Assembly (NCBI RefSeq): GCF_018860855.1
Contig: NZ_JAHKQE010000044.1
Location: forward strand, 1-64,000
DNA length: 64,000 bases
Origin: Amphritea atlantica
GTDB taxonomy: Bacteria; Pseudomonadota; Gammaproteobacteria; Pseudomonadales; Balneatricaceae
Direction of reading: 5' to 3'
The notes under the pieces are model-generated. The model was given only the letters and a program-made list of their open reading frames with translations. It was not told the DNA's origin and did no database searches. Positions 28,301 through 36,245 of the stretch are shown one piece after another; within the stretch, counting starts at the first letter, position 1; the number at the start of each line of letters is the position of its first letter. Position numbers and translations under genes: made by a program.

Positions 28301-29080
28301 AATGATCGCCTGTTGTCCGCGATCATGCTGTCGCCACCACTGTAGATGGGCGTCGACCGCGACAACTTTAGCTTTATGCGCTGACTGTTGCTGCTGTAAC
28401 TGGGTTAATTCCTCCTGAAGCCGCTGCTTATCTTCGTCGGAGAGTAGCTGCACCCCTTTCGCTTGAGAATTAAGCTCTGCCAACGTTTGCTTTGCCTCAC
28501 TAAAATGCAGATGCACCCGCTCAGATATTTGACCGTAAATTTCGGTGCCGGTTAACTCTTCTAACAACTCAGCACGTTCGGCTTCTCGGGCATTCAAAAA
28601 GGCGGCAAACTCTCCCTGAGACAGCAGCATTGATTTGGTAAAGCGAGAGAAATCTAGGCCGGTGATCCGTTCGATCTCATCACTTTTTTGTCGAATCTGC
28701 GTGGCTAATACATTACCAGTCACGACTTCTGCCAACTCAACATCCGCCTGCTGCAAATTACCATCAGCTTTACCGCGAGAACGACGCATACTCCAATGAG
28801 CGCGATACGCCTTACCTTTCACTTCAAATTGAACTTCCGCCGAACAATCAGCGGTGCCTCGGGTCATAATTTCATTCGTTGATGATGAGACCTGACCTAA
28901 CCTCGGCGTCTGATGATAAAGCGCCAAGCAGATCGCATCGAGCAGTGTCGTTTTACCCGCTCCGGTAGGGCCGGTAATAGCAAATAAACCATTGTCGATA
29001 AAAGGCGATTGAGTGAAGTCGATCTTCCACTCACCCTTCAGAGAGTTCAGGTTTTTAAACTGGAGGCTTAAGATCTTCAT
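25397..29080 (-). CDS. sbcC: Exonuclease subunit SbcC (Rad50-like ATPase)
   Basis: SbcC is the SMC-like ATPase of the SbcCD nuclease, which opens hairpins and trims blocked DNA ends. The 1227-residue protein has Walker A GPTGAGKT (37-44), long Gln/Glu-rich coiled coils flanking a zinc-hook motif ECPLCGAHEH near residue 597, the ABC signature LSGGESFLVSLALALALSDL and Walker B SLFLDEGFGTLD near 1155. All elements are present and the size is slightly above that of E. coli SbcC. Its start overlaps the sbcD stop by 4 bp, so the two subunits are co-translated. The coiled-coil codons throw many antisense reading frames, which are not genes. Confidence 0.96.
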   Translation of the reverse strand: MKILSLQFKNLNSLKGEWKIDFTQSPFIDNGLFAITGPTGAGKTTLLDAICLALYHQTPRLGQVSSSTNEIMTRGTADCSAEVQFEVKGKAYRAHWSMRRSRGKADGNLQQADVELAEVVTGNVLATQIRQKSDEIERITGLDFSRFTKSMLLSQGEFAAFLNAREAERAELLEELTGTEIYGQISERVHLHFSEAKQTLAELNSQAKGVQLLSDEDKQRLQEELTQLQQQQSAHKAKVVAVDAHLQWWRQHDRGQQAIIVNTERLQAVKQQLRQAQPDLERLEQSKPAEQLRTPFTLWQEALSQYTTAQARYSEKQALEPQAKAQKDAAVAALSQQQALLNEAKERHEQQERLINEQVVPLDQQISAEQAKLKDKDQQLTELVAKRDSSQQQLTTLNAQITTQAETLSGIEQYLQQHQADGSLKQYLGQWQYQAQQILTDERLLKAQCETEIQLQQQLNQQQLSHAAQKQQYQAVVTEAGKLEQLWQQANSDYLKASERGDLDTLEQQREQHNADYTRLLALQSLSRRWRDLETERLTKQAEHKDKQTQQTALTETREQLREQYEQQKQLVKVLSQLVSQDEQLAQFRAALQAGDECPLCGAHEHPKLDHGQGNNFSDPSQAIKERDLAEQTLTTITEQGRNAANTLESLGRHLQELVQRFSAIRNEQSHLEQQWQSNDLKLPFPIGDQQGLQQYEVAEEGKRQQCLAAIQQLKTLHQHSDEAKQRWDSVERDAEQLKNKLTLNEQALINSSTRLIAVQEEKNKLLERISELRSAFAAQLTEQGYPSPEPDTLHVWLEAKQSDAKQWDSYSRQKEQLSSDLNRLEIEQAHCQQQLNELASQLIKQQNEQQQLSQSLLSLQEQRRGIFAGRQVSEERQRSLQHLQSVEADCNAAQDRSQKLSSVHTKLLAELGSQQQGLKELQDRQEELKTDWLAVLAESPFATETAFQQALLPESERKTLLDKKQKLDSELERAKALLESAEQSLTEVLANPLSGAYQQVPQTAIEAQISELNTRVEQLVKRGGEINNELTSDGMRRESQRALFDKIEAYTEQYDDIQYLHSLIGSLKGDKFRKFAQGLTLDNLVHLANQQLERLHGRYLLKRKENAGLELSVLDTWQGDTERDTKTLSGGESFLVSLALALALSDLVSHKTSIDSLFLDEGFGTLDSETLDIALDALDNLNASGKMIGVISHIEAMKERIPAQLRVIKKSGLGVSELESRYRVMN

Positions 29081-30387
29081 GCGTTTTGCTCTCCATCCTG
29101 AACTTCCGCCAAGATTTGCCGAAACTGTATTTTTATTCTCTCCAATCGCTGCTGCTCCACCTCTCCTTCAAAGCTCTCTAACTCCAATCGTTTGGCAAAG
29201 ACATCTTGGGGTGTTAGCTCGGCTAAGGTTTCCCGAGCGGTCTGTGTTAACCCCTGTTTAGCCGTATGACGTGAACGTCGCAGCTGCAATACCTCAACGG
29301 GAAGCCCTTCGGTCAGGCTTTGAATCCGTTGCGGTAGATCGGTTAGATAATCTTCGACCTCAACCTCAATACAGAGCCATACCGATGACGCCCCTTCACC
29401 AGCACCACTGTTCGCCAAAGTATTCAACTGTGTTTCGATCGAACTAAGATTCCCTTTGATTATCGCCATCGGCTGAAACATCGGCACATCAAGCGGTGTA
29501 ATCGCGACTCTTTCAGCGCCATTAAACGTCACCATTATCACTTGTTTGGTCGTTTTTAACTCATCAAAGCTCAATGGGATGGGCGAGCCGCTGTAACGAA
29601 TATGCTCTGATTTAGCGACAATTTGCGGTCTATGAATATGGCCTAAGGCGATATAATCAGCCGGTGGAAATCCATCCGCAGCAAAACCATCTAACGTACC
29701 GATATAGATATCCCGCACCGAGTCGGACTGACTCACCCCCAACGCCGTCAGATGTCCCGTAGCGATAATAGGCACATCGAGCTGCTTCGCCTGTCGGTCA
29801 GCCAACGCGGCTTGATAGAGCTGATGGTAATGCTCTTTAATCGCCTCACCCAGTGCTTGGCGTTTTTCCAAGCCCGATTCACCCGCCCGACTCTGAACTA
29901 CATCGCGGGGGCGAATAAAAGGGATCGCACATAAAATAGCGCCTATCTTCCCCCCACGATCCTGCAGTTCAATAATCTGAGGATGCATCTCATCCGGCGC
30001 GGCGCTATCGGCGGCGTTATTTAGCGCCCCATTTAGTTCAGCGTTTAACGGACTATTCGGCACCACCTGAGCAACAACATGGGTATTAAGACAGGCCACC
30101 AGTTGCTTCGATTCATTCAGGGTAGAAACCGAATCATGATTACCACCCAACACCACCAGCGTACAATTTAGCTGACTTATGTCTACGATAAACCGGTTAT
30201 ACATCTCTCGGGCATAGCTGGGCGGCGTGCCTGTATCAAAAATATCTCCAGCCACAATCACCGCATCGATATCATGGGCGGCCACCTGCGCCAATAACCA
30301 GTTAAGAAACGACTGATGCTCAGCTTTACGACTTTTAGTAAAAAAACTCTGACCTAGATGCCAGTCAGAAGTATGAAGAATTTTCAT
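29077..30387 (-). CDS. sbcD: Exonuclease subunit SbcD (Mre11-like nuclease)
   Basis: SbcD is the metal-dependent phosphoesterase subunit of SbcCD. The 436-residue protein has the Mre11-type motifs in order: HTSDWHLGQ (Asp8, His10), VAGDIFDTGTPP (Asp48), LGGNHDSVSTLN (Asn83, His84), ATGHL and ALGHIHRPQ. The C-terminal part, about 100 residues, is the capping and SbcC-contact region. Compared with E. coli SbcD (about 400 residues) it has an insertion near 125-140 that is rich in Asn and Ala. It is the first gene of the sbcDC pair and is divergent from the TRIC-like gene across 218 bp. Confidence 0.96.
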   Translation of the reverse strand: MKILHTSDWHLGQSFFTKSRKAEHQSFLNWLLAQVAAHDIDAVIVAGDIFDTGTPPSYAREMYNRFIVDISQLNCTLVVLGGNHDSVSTLNESKQLVACLNTHVVAQVVPNSPLNAELNGALNNAADSAAPDEMHPQIIELQDRGGKIGAILCAIPFIRPRDVVQSRAGESGLEKRQALGEAIKEHYHQLYQAALADRQAKQLDVPIIATGHLTALGVSQSDSVRDIYIGTLDGFAADGFPPADYIALGHIHRPQIVAKSEHIRYSGSPIPLSFDELKTTKQVIMVTFNGAERVAITPLDVPMFQPMAIIKGNLSSIETQLNTLANSGAGEGASSVWLCIEVEVEDYLTDLPQRIQSLTEGLPVEVLQLRRSRHTAKQGLTQTARETLAELTPQDVFAKRLELESFEGEVEQQRLERIKIQFRQILAEVQDGEQNA

Positions 30388-30605
30388 TACGGTCGCCCAT
30401 CACTATCAAAAAGATCCATAGATTATCACAACGGCCTCGCGCGCAAGATCGATTTTTAGTTAACCTAAGAAACTTTGTGTAAAATCAAATCCTCGTGGAT
30501 ATTTCTGTTTCAGAGGCAGCGCTTATGCCTTAAGATTGCAACATTATTCATGCAAATTCACAGGCCTATTGTCCCAGCCCAACAACCGACCTCAGGAATT
30601 TCTCC

Positions 30606-31226
30606 ATGGCATTTGATATTACCGCAGCAGTCAACATCATGGGTCTTTCCGCTGTGGCGGTATTTGCCATTTCCGGTGCGCTTGATGCAGCCCGCCAGAA
30701 GATGGATATTCTCGGTTTTCTACTGATCGGTACGGTCACAGGGCTCGGCGGCGGCACTGTGCGCGATCTGTTGCTTGGCAAGTTACCGGTGTTATGGATA
30801 CGAGAACCTGTTTGGATCATTGTCTGTCTAACCGCCTCGGCCATCACCTACTTTATCGCCCCCAAATTGGCATCGCGAACGCGTGCCCTACTCTGGATGG
30901 ATGCCGTAGGGATTGCCCTATTCGCAGTGGTCGGCACCGAGATAGGGCTTAAGTTTGGTACCTCTCCTCTCATTGCTGTCTGTATGGGCGTGATGACTGC
31001 AAGCTTCGGCGGTATCGCCCGTGACCTACTCTGTGGTAGTAACCTAACACTGATGAATGAAGAGCTCTATATCACCACGATGCTGGCAGGCTCAGTAACC
31101 TATCTGACACTCAATTGGCTCCAGCTGCCCAATAACTACGACTTGATCGGTGGTTTTCTAGTCGCCTTTATTTTGCGAGCCTTAGCTATTATGTTTAAGG
31201 TCAAACTACCCAATATTTATCGCTAA
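30606..31226 (+). CDS. yicG: TRIC-family (UPF0126) cation channel, YicG-like
   Basis: A 206-residue inner-membrane protein made of two homologous three-helix halves, about seven hydrophobic segments in all. It shows both UPF0126 signatures: AISGALDAARQKMDILGF and GLGGGTVRDLLLGKLPV in the first half, with the echo ASFGGIARDLLCG in the second. Prokaryotic members form trimeric potassium-permeable channels related to TRIC. The start has CTCAGGAATTTCTCC before the ATG. It is monocistronic as far as visible. Confidence 0.9.
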   Translation: MAFDITAAVNIMGLSAVAVFAISGALDAARQKMDILGFLLIGTVTGLGGGTVRDLLLGKLPVLWIREPVWIIVCLTASAITYFIAPKLASRTRALLWMDAVGIALFAVVGTEIGLKFGTSPLIAVCMGVMTASFGGIARDLLCGSNLTLMNEELYITTMLAGSVTYLTLNWLQLPNNYDLIGGFLVAFILRALAIMFKVKLPNIYR

Positions 31227-31361
31227 TAGCCCTTCCGATATTCACAAAATCATCTCCACAACATTGGCCAAAAGCCAAACGGACAGGCGAATAATAGAAA
31301 ATACATTTAACTAAAAAAAACCAGCGATAGTGACATCGGATTAACGATTTAGGAGAACGAT

Positions 31362-31862
31362 ATGGATTTCATTCAAACTCAACACCCAGACTTTAAACTC
31401 CGGCACGGTACCCCTGATGATGCTGCCTTAGTGGTCGACTATATGAAGAAATTGGGTGCCTATCAAAAAATGCTGGATAAGATCACCGCCACCGAAGCAA
31501 GCATTCGCCAGTTGTTAAGTGATGGCAAGGGAGAAGCTATTTTTGGTGAACTGGATGGCGAAACCGTCGGCTTTATCTATTTCTATCAAAACTCTTCTGC
31601 GTTTACCGGCCAATCCGGCCTGTATATAGACGGTTTTTTTATTGATCAACAGGTTCAATCAAAAGGACTGGGTCAGATCATGATCACTTACATGGCAAAA
31701 CTGGCGCTACAGCGTGGCTGCCAACGCTTAGAGTGGGGCTGTCTCGACTGGAATGAACCCGCCATCAATTTCTATCGAAAAATGGGGGCTTACAGCGTTG
31801 ATGAGATGACTATTTATCGCTTCTTACCCGACCAACTAGAGGAGAACGCAGCCCAGTTTTAA
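31362..31862 (+). CDS. GNAT-family N-acetyltransferase
   Basis: A 166-residue single-domain acetyltransferase. The acetyl-CoA motif A lies in DQQVQSKGLGQIMITYMAKL (about 104-123), preceded by the beta-4 strand GLYIDGFF and followed by motif B EWGCLDWNEPAINFYRKMGA. The overall pattern resembles diamine/spermidine-type acetyltransferases, but the substrate is not shown. TTAGGAGAACGAT precedes the ATG. An 8-bp stem (CGCAGCCC/GGGCTGCG, 31847-31872) spans the stop codon and may help end transcription. Confidence 0.88.
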   Translation: MDFIQTQHPDFKLRHGTPDDAALVVDYMKKLGAYQKMLDKITATEASIRQLLSDGKGEAIFGELDGETVGFIYFYQNSSAFTGQSGLYIDGFFIDQQVQSKGLGQIMITYMAKLALQRGCQRLEWGCLDWNEPAINFYRKMGAYSVDEMTIYRFLPDQLEENAAQF

Positions 31863-31940
31863 GCGGGCTGCGTGACACATCCTTTAGATCGGCCTAAAAC
31901 ACTAATCTAAACGTAAAACTTAAGCGCCTGATCTTAGCAA

Positions 31941-33284
31941 CTACTGTTTTTCCGCCTGAGCTAACTGCTCGGCCATCTGGTTTTTAATCAACGCCACCTG
32001 CTGTTTAAAGGCGCCGCGCTTATTACGGGGAATCGTCTGTACTACCGGAATCGGTGCCGTCATCGCATTCACCGGACGACCATTAACATGCAATTCGTAA
32101 TGCAGATGCGCACCGGTCGAGCGGCCAGAATTACCCGATGCGGCTATCTTTTGCCCACGGGAGACTTTCTGCCCTTTACGCACATAGGCTTTGCTCAGGT
32201 GCAGATAGCGGGTTTTATATTTACGGTTATGCTGAATCTCAATATATAGGCCAGCATAGCGATGCTTAATCACCCGACTGACTACGCCATCACCGGCGGC
32301 CAGCACCGGCGTACCAACACCCACAGCAAAGTCGGTGCCGTTATGGGGTCGGATCAACTTGGTGATAGGGTGCCTGCGTTTAGGGTTAAAACCTGACGAA
32401 ATACGATAGCGTTTTGCCAAAGGAATCCGCTGAAAGGCTTTTTCTAGACTCTCGCCATCCGCATCAAAGTAGTTATCATCAAACAGAAACGCTGATTGTT
32501 TACGTATCGCTCCATCGTAAACAAAGCCCTCAATAATACTGCTGCCGGTGTATTCACCGTTAACATACTGACGCGAGACCGCCAACTGGAACTTATCACC
32601 CGCCCGCAGGTGGCTTCTGAAGTTCATCCGTTCTTTGAGGAGGTTAGTCACCTGATAGGCTTCAGCAATCCGCGCACCGGCCCGTTTCATCGACCTTGGC
32701 AGATCGCCTTCTACCGTACCGCTAATAATCTCCCGACGATAACCACCCTTCTCAATATACTCTTTAAATTCAAAATCGCCTTTTTCTCCGCGATCAAAGA
32801 CCACTTTATAGGTTAAGCCTGAGCGAAAGATAAACTGTTTCAGTCCATTTTCATCAAAATTGAAGCCTAACTGATGGCCTGGCTGAATAGTATCCAACGC
32901 CAGCAAGTTAAGATCGGCTTCCATTAATTTATAAAGGGTTGTTTGGGAAATATGTAAAAGACTAAAAATCGTGCTCAGCATATCCCCTTTTTGCACCACA
33001 TAACTAATGGCAGGGTTCTCATCTGAGCGAGGGCCTTGATGGGTTTCGGTTTGCTCATCAAAGGTAACCGCTGGCAACTCATCGAGCTCAAGGGGAAGCG
33101 TACTTCTGAATTGACCCGGAGGAACAGGCACCGCAGAGCTATTTTCCGATAGCATCACAGACACCAACACAATAAAAAAAACACTTCCCAATACAATACG
33201 ATGAGGAGTAGGAAGGTGACTCAACAAAATTTTGGCTGAGCTAACAAGCGACTTAAGTCGCGCAATAATATTACCAATTTTCAA
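31941..33284 (-). CDS. mepM: M23-family murein DD-endopeptidase, MepM-like
   Basis: A 447-residue peptidoglycan hydrolase that cleaves peptide cross-links to allow wall growth. It has one N-terminal membrane segment (about 28-46), a LysM/OapA-like region near 95-140 (ISYVVQKGDMLSTIFS) and a lysostaphin-type M23 domain (about 290-420). The zinc ligands are in RPHNGTDFAVG (HxxxD) and GAHLHYELHVNGR (HxH). Length and layout match E. coli MepM (YebA). It faces the GNAT gene and is divergent from the hisA-like gene by about 190 bp. In other gammaproteobacteria mepM lies beside the znu zinc-uptake genes; that is not the case here. Confidence 0.9.
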   Translation of the reverse strand: MKIGNIIARLKSLVSSAKILLSHLPTPHRIVLGSVFFIVLVSVMLSENSSAVPVPPGQFRSTLPLELDELPAVTFDEQTETHQGPRSDENPAISYVVQKGDMLSTIFSLLHISQTTLYKLMEADLNLLALDTIQPGHQLGFNFDENGLKQFIFRSGLTYKVVFDRGEKGDFEFKEYIEKGGYRREIISGTVEGDLPRSMKRAGARIAEAYQVTNLLKERMNFRSHLRAGDKFQLAVSRQYVNGEYTGSSIIEGFVYDGAIRKQSAFLFDDNYFDADGESLEKAFQRIPLAKRYRISSGFNPKRRHPITKLIRPHNGTDFAVGVGTPVLAAGDGVVSRVIKHRYAGLYIEIQHNRKYKTRYLHLSKAYVRKGQKVSRGQKIAASGNSGRSTGAHLHYELHVNGRPVNAMTAPIPVVQTIPRNKRGAFKQQVALIKNQMAEQLAQAEKQ

Positions 33285-33472
33285 ACGCTGTCACTCTAAC
33301 TCAATGCTGCTTAATTATAATCTTCATCCCACGCTGATGGTCAGACCATCAATGCCGGTGATTGTTCCATGAATTATGCCTGAAATATGGCAGAATTTCC
33401 CCCGCCCGATAGTGGTATGAACGCTTTCTGCTACAATAGCCCCTTGATATCCAGAGTTTCGGAGAAAGTTCT

Positions 33473-34228
33473 TTGACCCAGTTTCGCCCCTGTATCGACC
33501 TGCACCAAGGTCAGGTAAAACAGATTGTTGGTGGTAGCCTGAATGATCAAGGCGCAAAGACCAATTTTGTCAGTCAACATGATGCAGAATACTACGCAAC
33601 GCTGTATCACAAACATAACCTGACTGGAGGCCATGTCATCGCGCTAGGGCCAGGGAATAAAGAGCAGGCGCTCAAAGCGTTGGCCGCCTGGCCTAAGGGT
33701 TTACAGTTTGGCGGTGGCGTTAATAACAGTAATGCCGCGGAGTTTATTGAGGCCGGTGCATCTCATGTCATCGTCACCTCCTACCTCTTTGATGGTGGGC
33801 AGTTCAGTTGGCATAAGCTCGATAAGATCAAAGCGGAAACCGGTGCTGAGCACCTGATTTTAGATCTTAGTTGCCGCCGTACCGATAACGGCTGGCATAT
33901 CGCTACCGACCGTTGGCAAACAGTGACCGAAACGCCGGTTAATGCTGAAACACTGGCAGAGCTAAGCCAGCACTGTGCTGAGTTTCTCATCCATGCCGCG
34001 GATGTCGAAGGTCTGCAAGGCGGCATTGATGAAGAGTTAGTAAAACTACTGGGTGAAGCTTGCCCTATACCAGTGACCTATGCGGGCGGTGCGCGTTCAC
34101 TTGACGATTTAAAACTGGTAGACCGATTATCCGCAGGACATGTCGACCTAACCATCGGCAGTGCACTGGACATTTTTGGAGGCACAGGCGTCACACTGGA
34201 GCAATGCATTGCTTGGAACAACCGTTAA
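33473..34228 (+). CDS. hisA: Eukaryotic-type HisA (ProFAR isomerase, HIS6-like)
   Basis: A 251-residue TIM-barrel isomerase of histidine synthesis, converting ProFAR to PRFAR. It resembles the fungal/plant HIS6 branch rather than the bacterial HisA. It has CIDLHQGQVKQIVGGSLND, TNFVSQHDAEYYATLY, LDLSCRRTDNGWHIATDRWQ, EFLIHAADVEGLQGGID and VDLTIGSALDIFGG. Catalytic aspartates would be Asp9 and Asp131. It starts with TTG at 33473, with CGGAGAAAGTTC before it; this start lines up with the yeast N terminus. No other his gene is nearby. It may be the sole HisA or a second one; lateral transfer or an ancient bacterial branch are both possible. Confidence 0.85.
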   Translation: MTQFRPCIDLHQGQVKQIVGGSLNDQGAKTNFVSQHDAEYYATLYHKHNLTGGHVIALGPGNKEQALKALAAWPKGLQFGGGVNNSNAAEFIEAGASHVIVTSYLFDGGQFSWHKLDKIKAETGAEHLILDLSCRRTDNGWHIATDRWQTVTETPVNAETLAELSQHCAEFLIHAADVEGLQGGIDEELVKLLGEACPIPVTYAGGARSLDDLKLVDRLSAGHVDLTIGSALDIFGGTGVTLEQCIAWNNR

Positions 34229-34820
34229 AGCCGCATTCATTATACTGCTGCTGACTATCAGCGGTTGTAGTGATCAAACCGAGCTGAAATATATCCCACC
34301 GGAGGGCGTGATTCTCGCCTTTGGCGATAGTCTGACACAGGGGGTTGGCAGTTCCACTGGCGGTGACTATCCAGCCCAACTCCAACAGCTCATCGGTCGC
34401 ACCGTCATTAATGCTGGGATCTCGGGTGAACTCAGTGCCGAAGGCTTACAGCGTCTGCCCGCACTGCTGCAACAACACCAACCCAACCTTTTAATACTCT
34501 TAGAAGGCGGTAACGATATCCTCCGTAATCTGGATCAGGCCAAACTGAAACGCAATTTGGCACAGATGATCTCCTTGGCACAACAGCAGCATATCGAGGT
34601 TGTTCTCGTCGCCGTACCGGAGAAAAAACTCTTTTCCGATAGTGCACCGTTATATAGAGAATTAGCTGAAGAATACGCCTTGGTCTGGGAATCTGAGATC
34701 ATTGCCAACCTGCTACGCAGCCCACAATATAAATCTGACGCGGTGCATTTCAATAATCAAGGTTATCAGGCACTATCTCAGCGCCTAGCCTCGCTGCTAA
34801 AAGAGCATAACGCTTTATAA
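34209..34820 (+). CDS. SGNH/GDSL hydrolase lipoprotein (TesA-like esterase)
   Basis: A 203-residue SGNH hydrolase. Block I is FGDSLTQGVG (Ser nucleophile), block III LEGGNDIL and block V DAVHFN (Asp-His). The fold is that of thioesterase/arylesterase TesA. I favour a TTG start at 34209, because TGGAG lies 7 bases upstream and it yields a short lipoprotein signal ending in TISGC. The longer frame from ATG 34161 adds residues that belong to the hisA overlap. The gene overlaps the 3' end of the hisA-like gene by 20 bp, so both are probably translated from one message. Substrate is unknown; the product is likely periplasmic and lipid-anchored. Confidence 0.8.
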   Translation: MLGTTVKAAFIILLLTISGCSDQTELKYIPPEGVILAFGDSLTQGVGSSTGGDYPAQLQQLIGRTVINAGISGELSAEGLQRLPALLQQHQPNLLILLEGGNDILRNLDQAKLKRNLAQMISLAQQQHIEVVLVAVPEKKLFSDSAPLYRELAEEYALVWESEIIANLLRSPQYKSDAVHFNNQGYQALSQRLASLLKEHNAL

Positions 34821-34909
34821 TTTATGGAATTTTTCTGTAATTATAGGGTCTGACTCTGAAGTTCACGTCTATTCAAACCACTATTTAAAACCGGACTGTT
34901 GTAAAATCT

Positions 34910-35338
34910 ATGTTGCTACGAACATCGTCAATTATGCTGTGCGCTATACTGACCGGCCAGTGCTATTCAGCCACACAAACGAGTCAAGAAAACCTGCAGG
35001 TAACTCACGCAACCCTCGCTGACTTTCGTCAGCTATCTATCCGAGTGCTCGCCGCGTATAAATCGCCTCCCCGCTATATCGGCTCAACCGCTAAATGGCA
35101 TCTGTTTTTAAAAAAAGAAACTCGCCAGGCTGTTGATAAACAGTTCAGCAGCATCTTTGGCTATAAAATTCCGCGCAATAACAACGATATTGAGAATGGC
35201 TGGGACCTATCACTTCCGATCCGCATTAATCCGGATCGGTGTCCCAATGTAAGCCACTATAGCGATGACAAACGTCGTTTTAGTCTGCCATCAAATGACG
35301 AGGTTGCAAACCGCTGCATTAGCCCTGATTTAAATTAA
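34910..35338 (+). CDS. Secreted hypothetical protein
   Basis: A 142-residue protein with a probable signal peptide (MLLRTSSIMLCAILTGQCYS, cleavage near the following Ala). The mature part is basic, with two C-terminal cysteines (PDRCPNVSHY and ANRCISPDL) that could form a disulfide. No family is recognised. It stands 89 bp after the SGNH gene and before a strong terminator, so it may end the hisA-SGNH transcript or be separate. Confidence 0.55.
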   Translation: MLLRTSSIMLCAILTGQCYSATQTSQENLQVTHATLADFRQLSIRVLAAYKSPPRYIGSTAKWHLFLKKETRQAVDKQFSSIFGYKIPRNNNDIENGWDLSLPIRINPDRCPNVSHYSDDKRRFSLPSNDEVANRCISPDLN

Positions 35339-35401
35339 CAGCCGAACCCAGTTAGCCTTTAAGCCACATAAGTGATGAATCAACACTCAACCATATAATA
35401 A

Positions 35402-35424
35402 AAAAGCCGCGTCTCGCGGCTTTT
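35402..35424. terminator. Bidirectional rho-independent terminator
   Basis: AAAAGCCGCG and CGCGGCTTTT form a perfect 10-bp stem around the loop TCT. It has A/T flanks on both sides and lies between the converging hypothetical gene and cytochrome b561 gene. Confidence 0.9.
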
Positions 35425-35484
35425 GATCCCCTTCAAATCCAGCATTGTTAACTCAACTAAGAATTAACAACCCCGCTGAATCAT

Positions 35485-36024
35485 TTAAGACACCTTACGT
35501 CCTAGCATCCGTTGCATCGTGCTATCTTTAGTGAATAACCAAAGCTTAACCGCCGCAGCGACATGTAACAGAATAGCCGCGATCATTATTTTACCTCCCA
35601 GCCCATGCAAGAGATGCCCGAGGTCACCCATCCATTCAATCTCACCCTGAGCCGGAATCACTTCCAAACCAAATACCGCCACTGAATGGCCGCCACCAAC
35701 CGACATAAAAATACCTGAGATAGGCATAAGTACCGTGCCTGCCAACAGAATAAGATGCACTAGCGTTGCTGCTTTTTCCTGCCAGTCGGCCACTGGCGTT
35801 AAACGTTGAGGAAAACCGTTGCGGATACGCCAGTAGATTCGATACAGCGCCACCACTAGAATTAAAACACCAATCGATTTATGAATACCGATCAATGCGC
35901 CCTTATCTGGGCTGCCCGGCAGGTCTTCTAGGTAAAGCCCGAAACCAAGACTACCGATGATCGCCAATGCAATAATCCAATGTAGAAACACCGTTGTTTT
36001 GGTGAGCTGAGCACGACTGTCCAT
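35485..36024 (-). CDS. Cytochrome b561
   Basis: A 179-residue di-haem b-type membrane cytochrome of the bacterial CybB family. It has four membrane segments. Candidate haem ligands are in VFLHWIIALAII, IGIHKSIGVLIL, HGLGGKIMIAAILLHVAAAV and the nearby GHLLH. The ATG at 36024 has GAGGG 11 bases upstream and gives the usual MDSRAQ start; the in-frame TTG at 36042 would put the site inside the gene. Members pass electrons between ubiquinol and periplasmic acceptors, often superoxide related. It is monocistronic. Confidence 0.9.
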   Translation of the reverse strand: MDSRAQLTKTTVFLHWIIALAIIGSLGFGLYLEDLPGSPDKGALIGIHKSIGVLILVVALYRIYWRIRNGFPQRLTPVADWQEKAATLVHLILLAGTVLMPISGIFMSVGGGHSVAVFGLEVIPAQGEIEWMGDLGHLLHGLGGKIMIAAILLHVAAAVKLWLFTKDSTMQRMLGRKVS

Positions 36025-36245
36025 GATGAAGTACACCCTCAAACTAATAATGCGGATACTTTAAAACTTATCAGTAGAAAAAATAAGACAGGCTAGCGTT
36101 AAGAAAGGTAAAGTTTTGATCTGTAGACTTATAACCGTTAATTTTCACCTTCATCAGCATCCTCTGCCATAATTGTTAAGGTTATTTTAAGTATTAGTGA
36201 TTAAACTGAAACAAATTATTAGTCATCCCGTACGGAGTACACATT

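Noticed and set aside
34846-34866. REP-like element around AGGGTCTGACTCTGAAG
   Set aside because: A single short copy without a partner or hairpin of note; too little to call.
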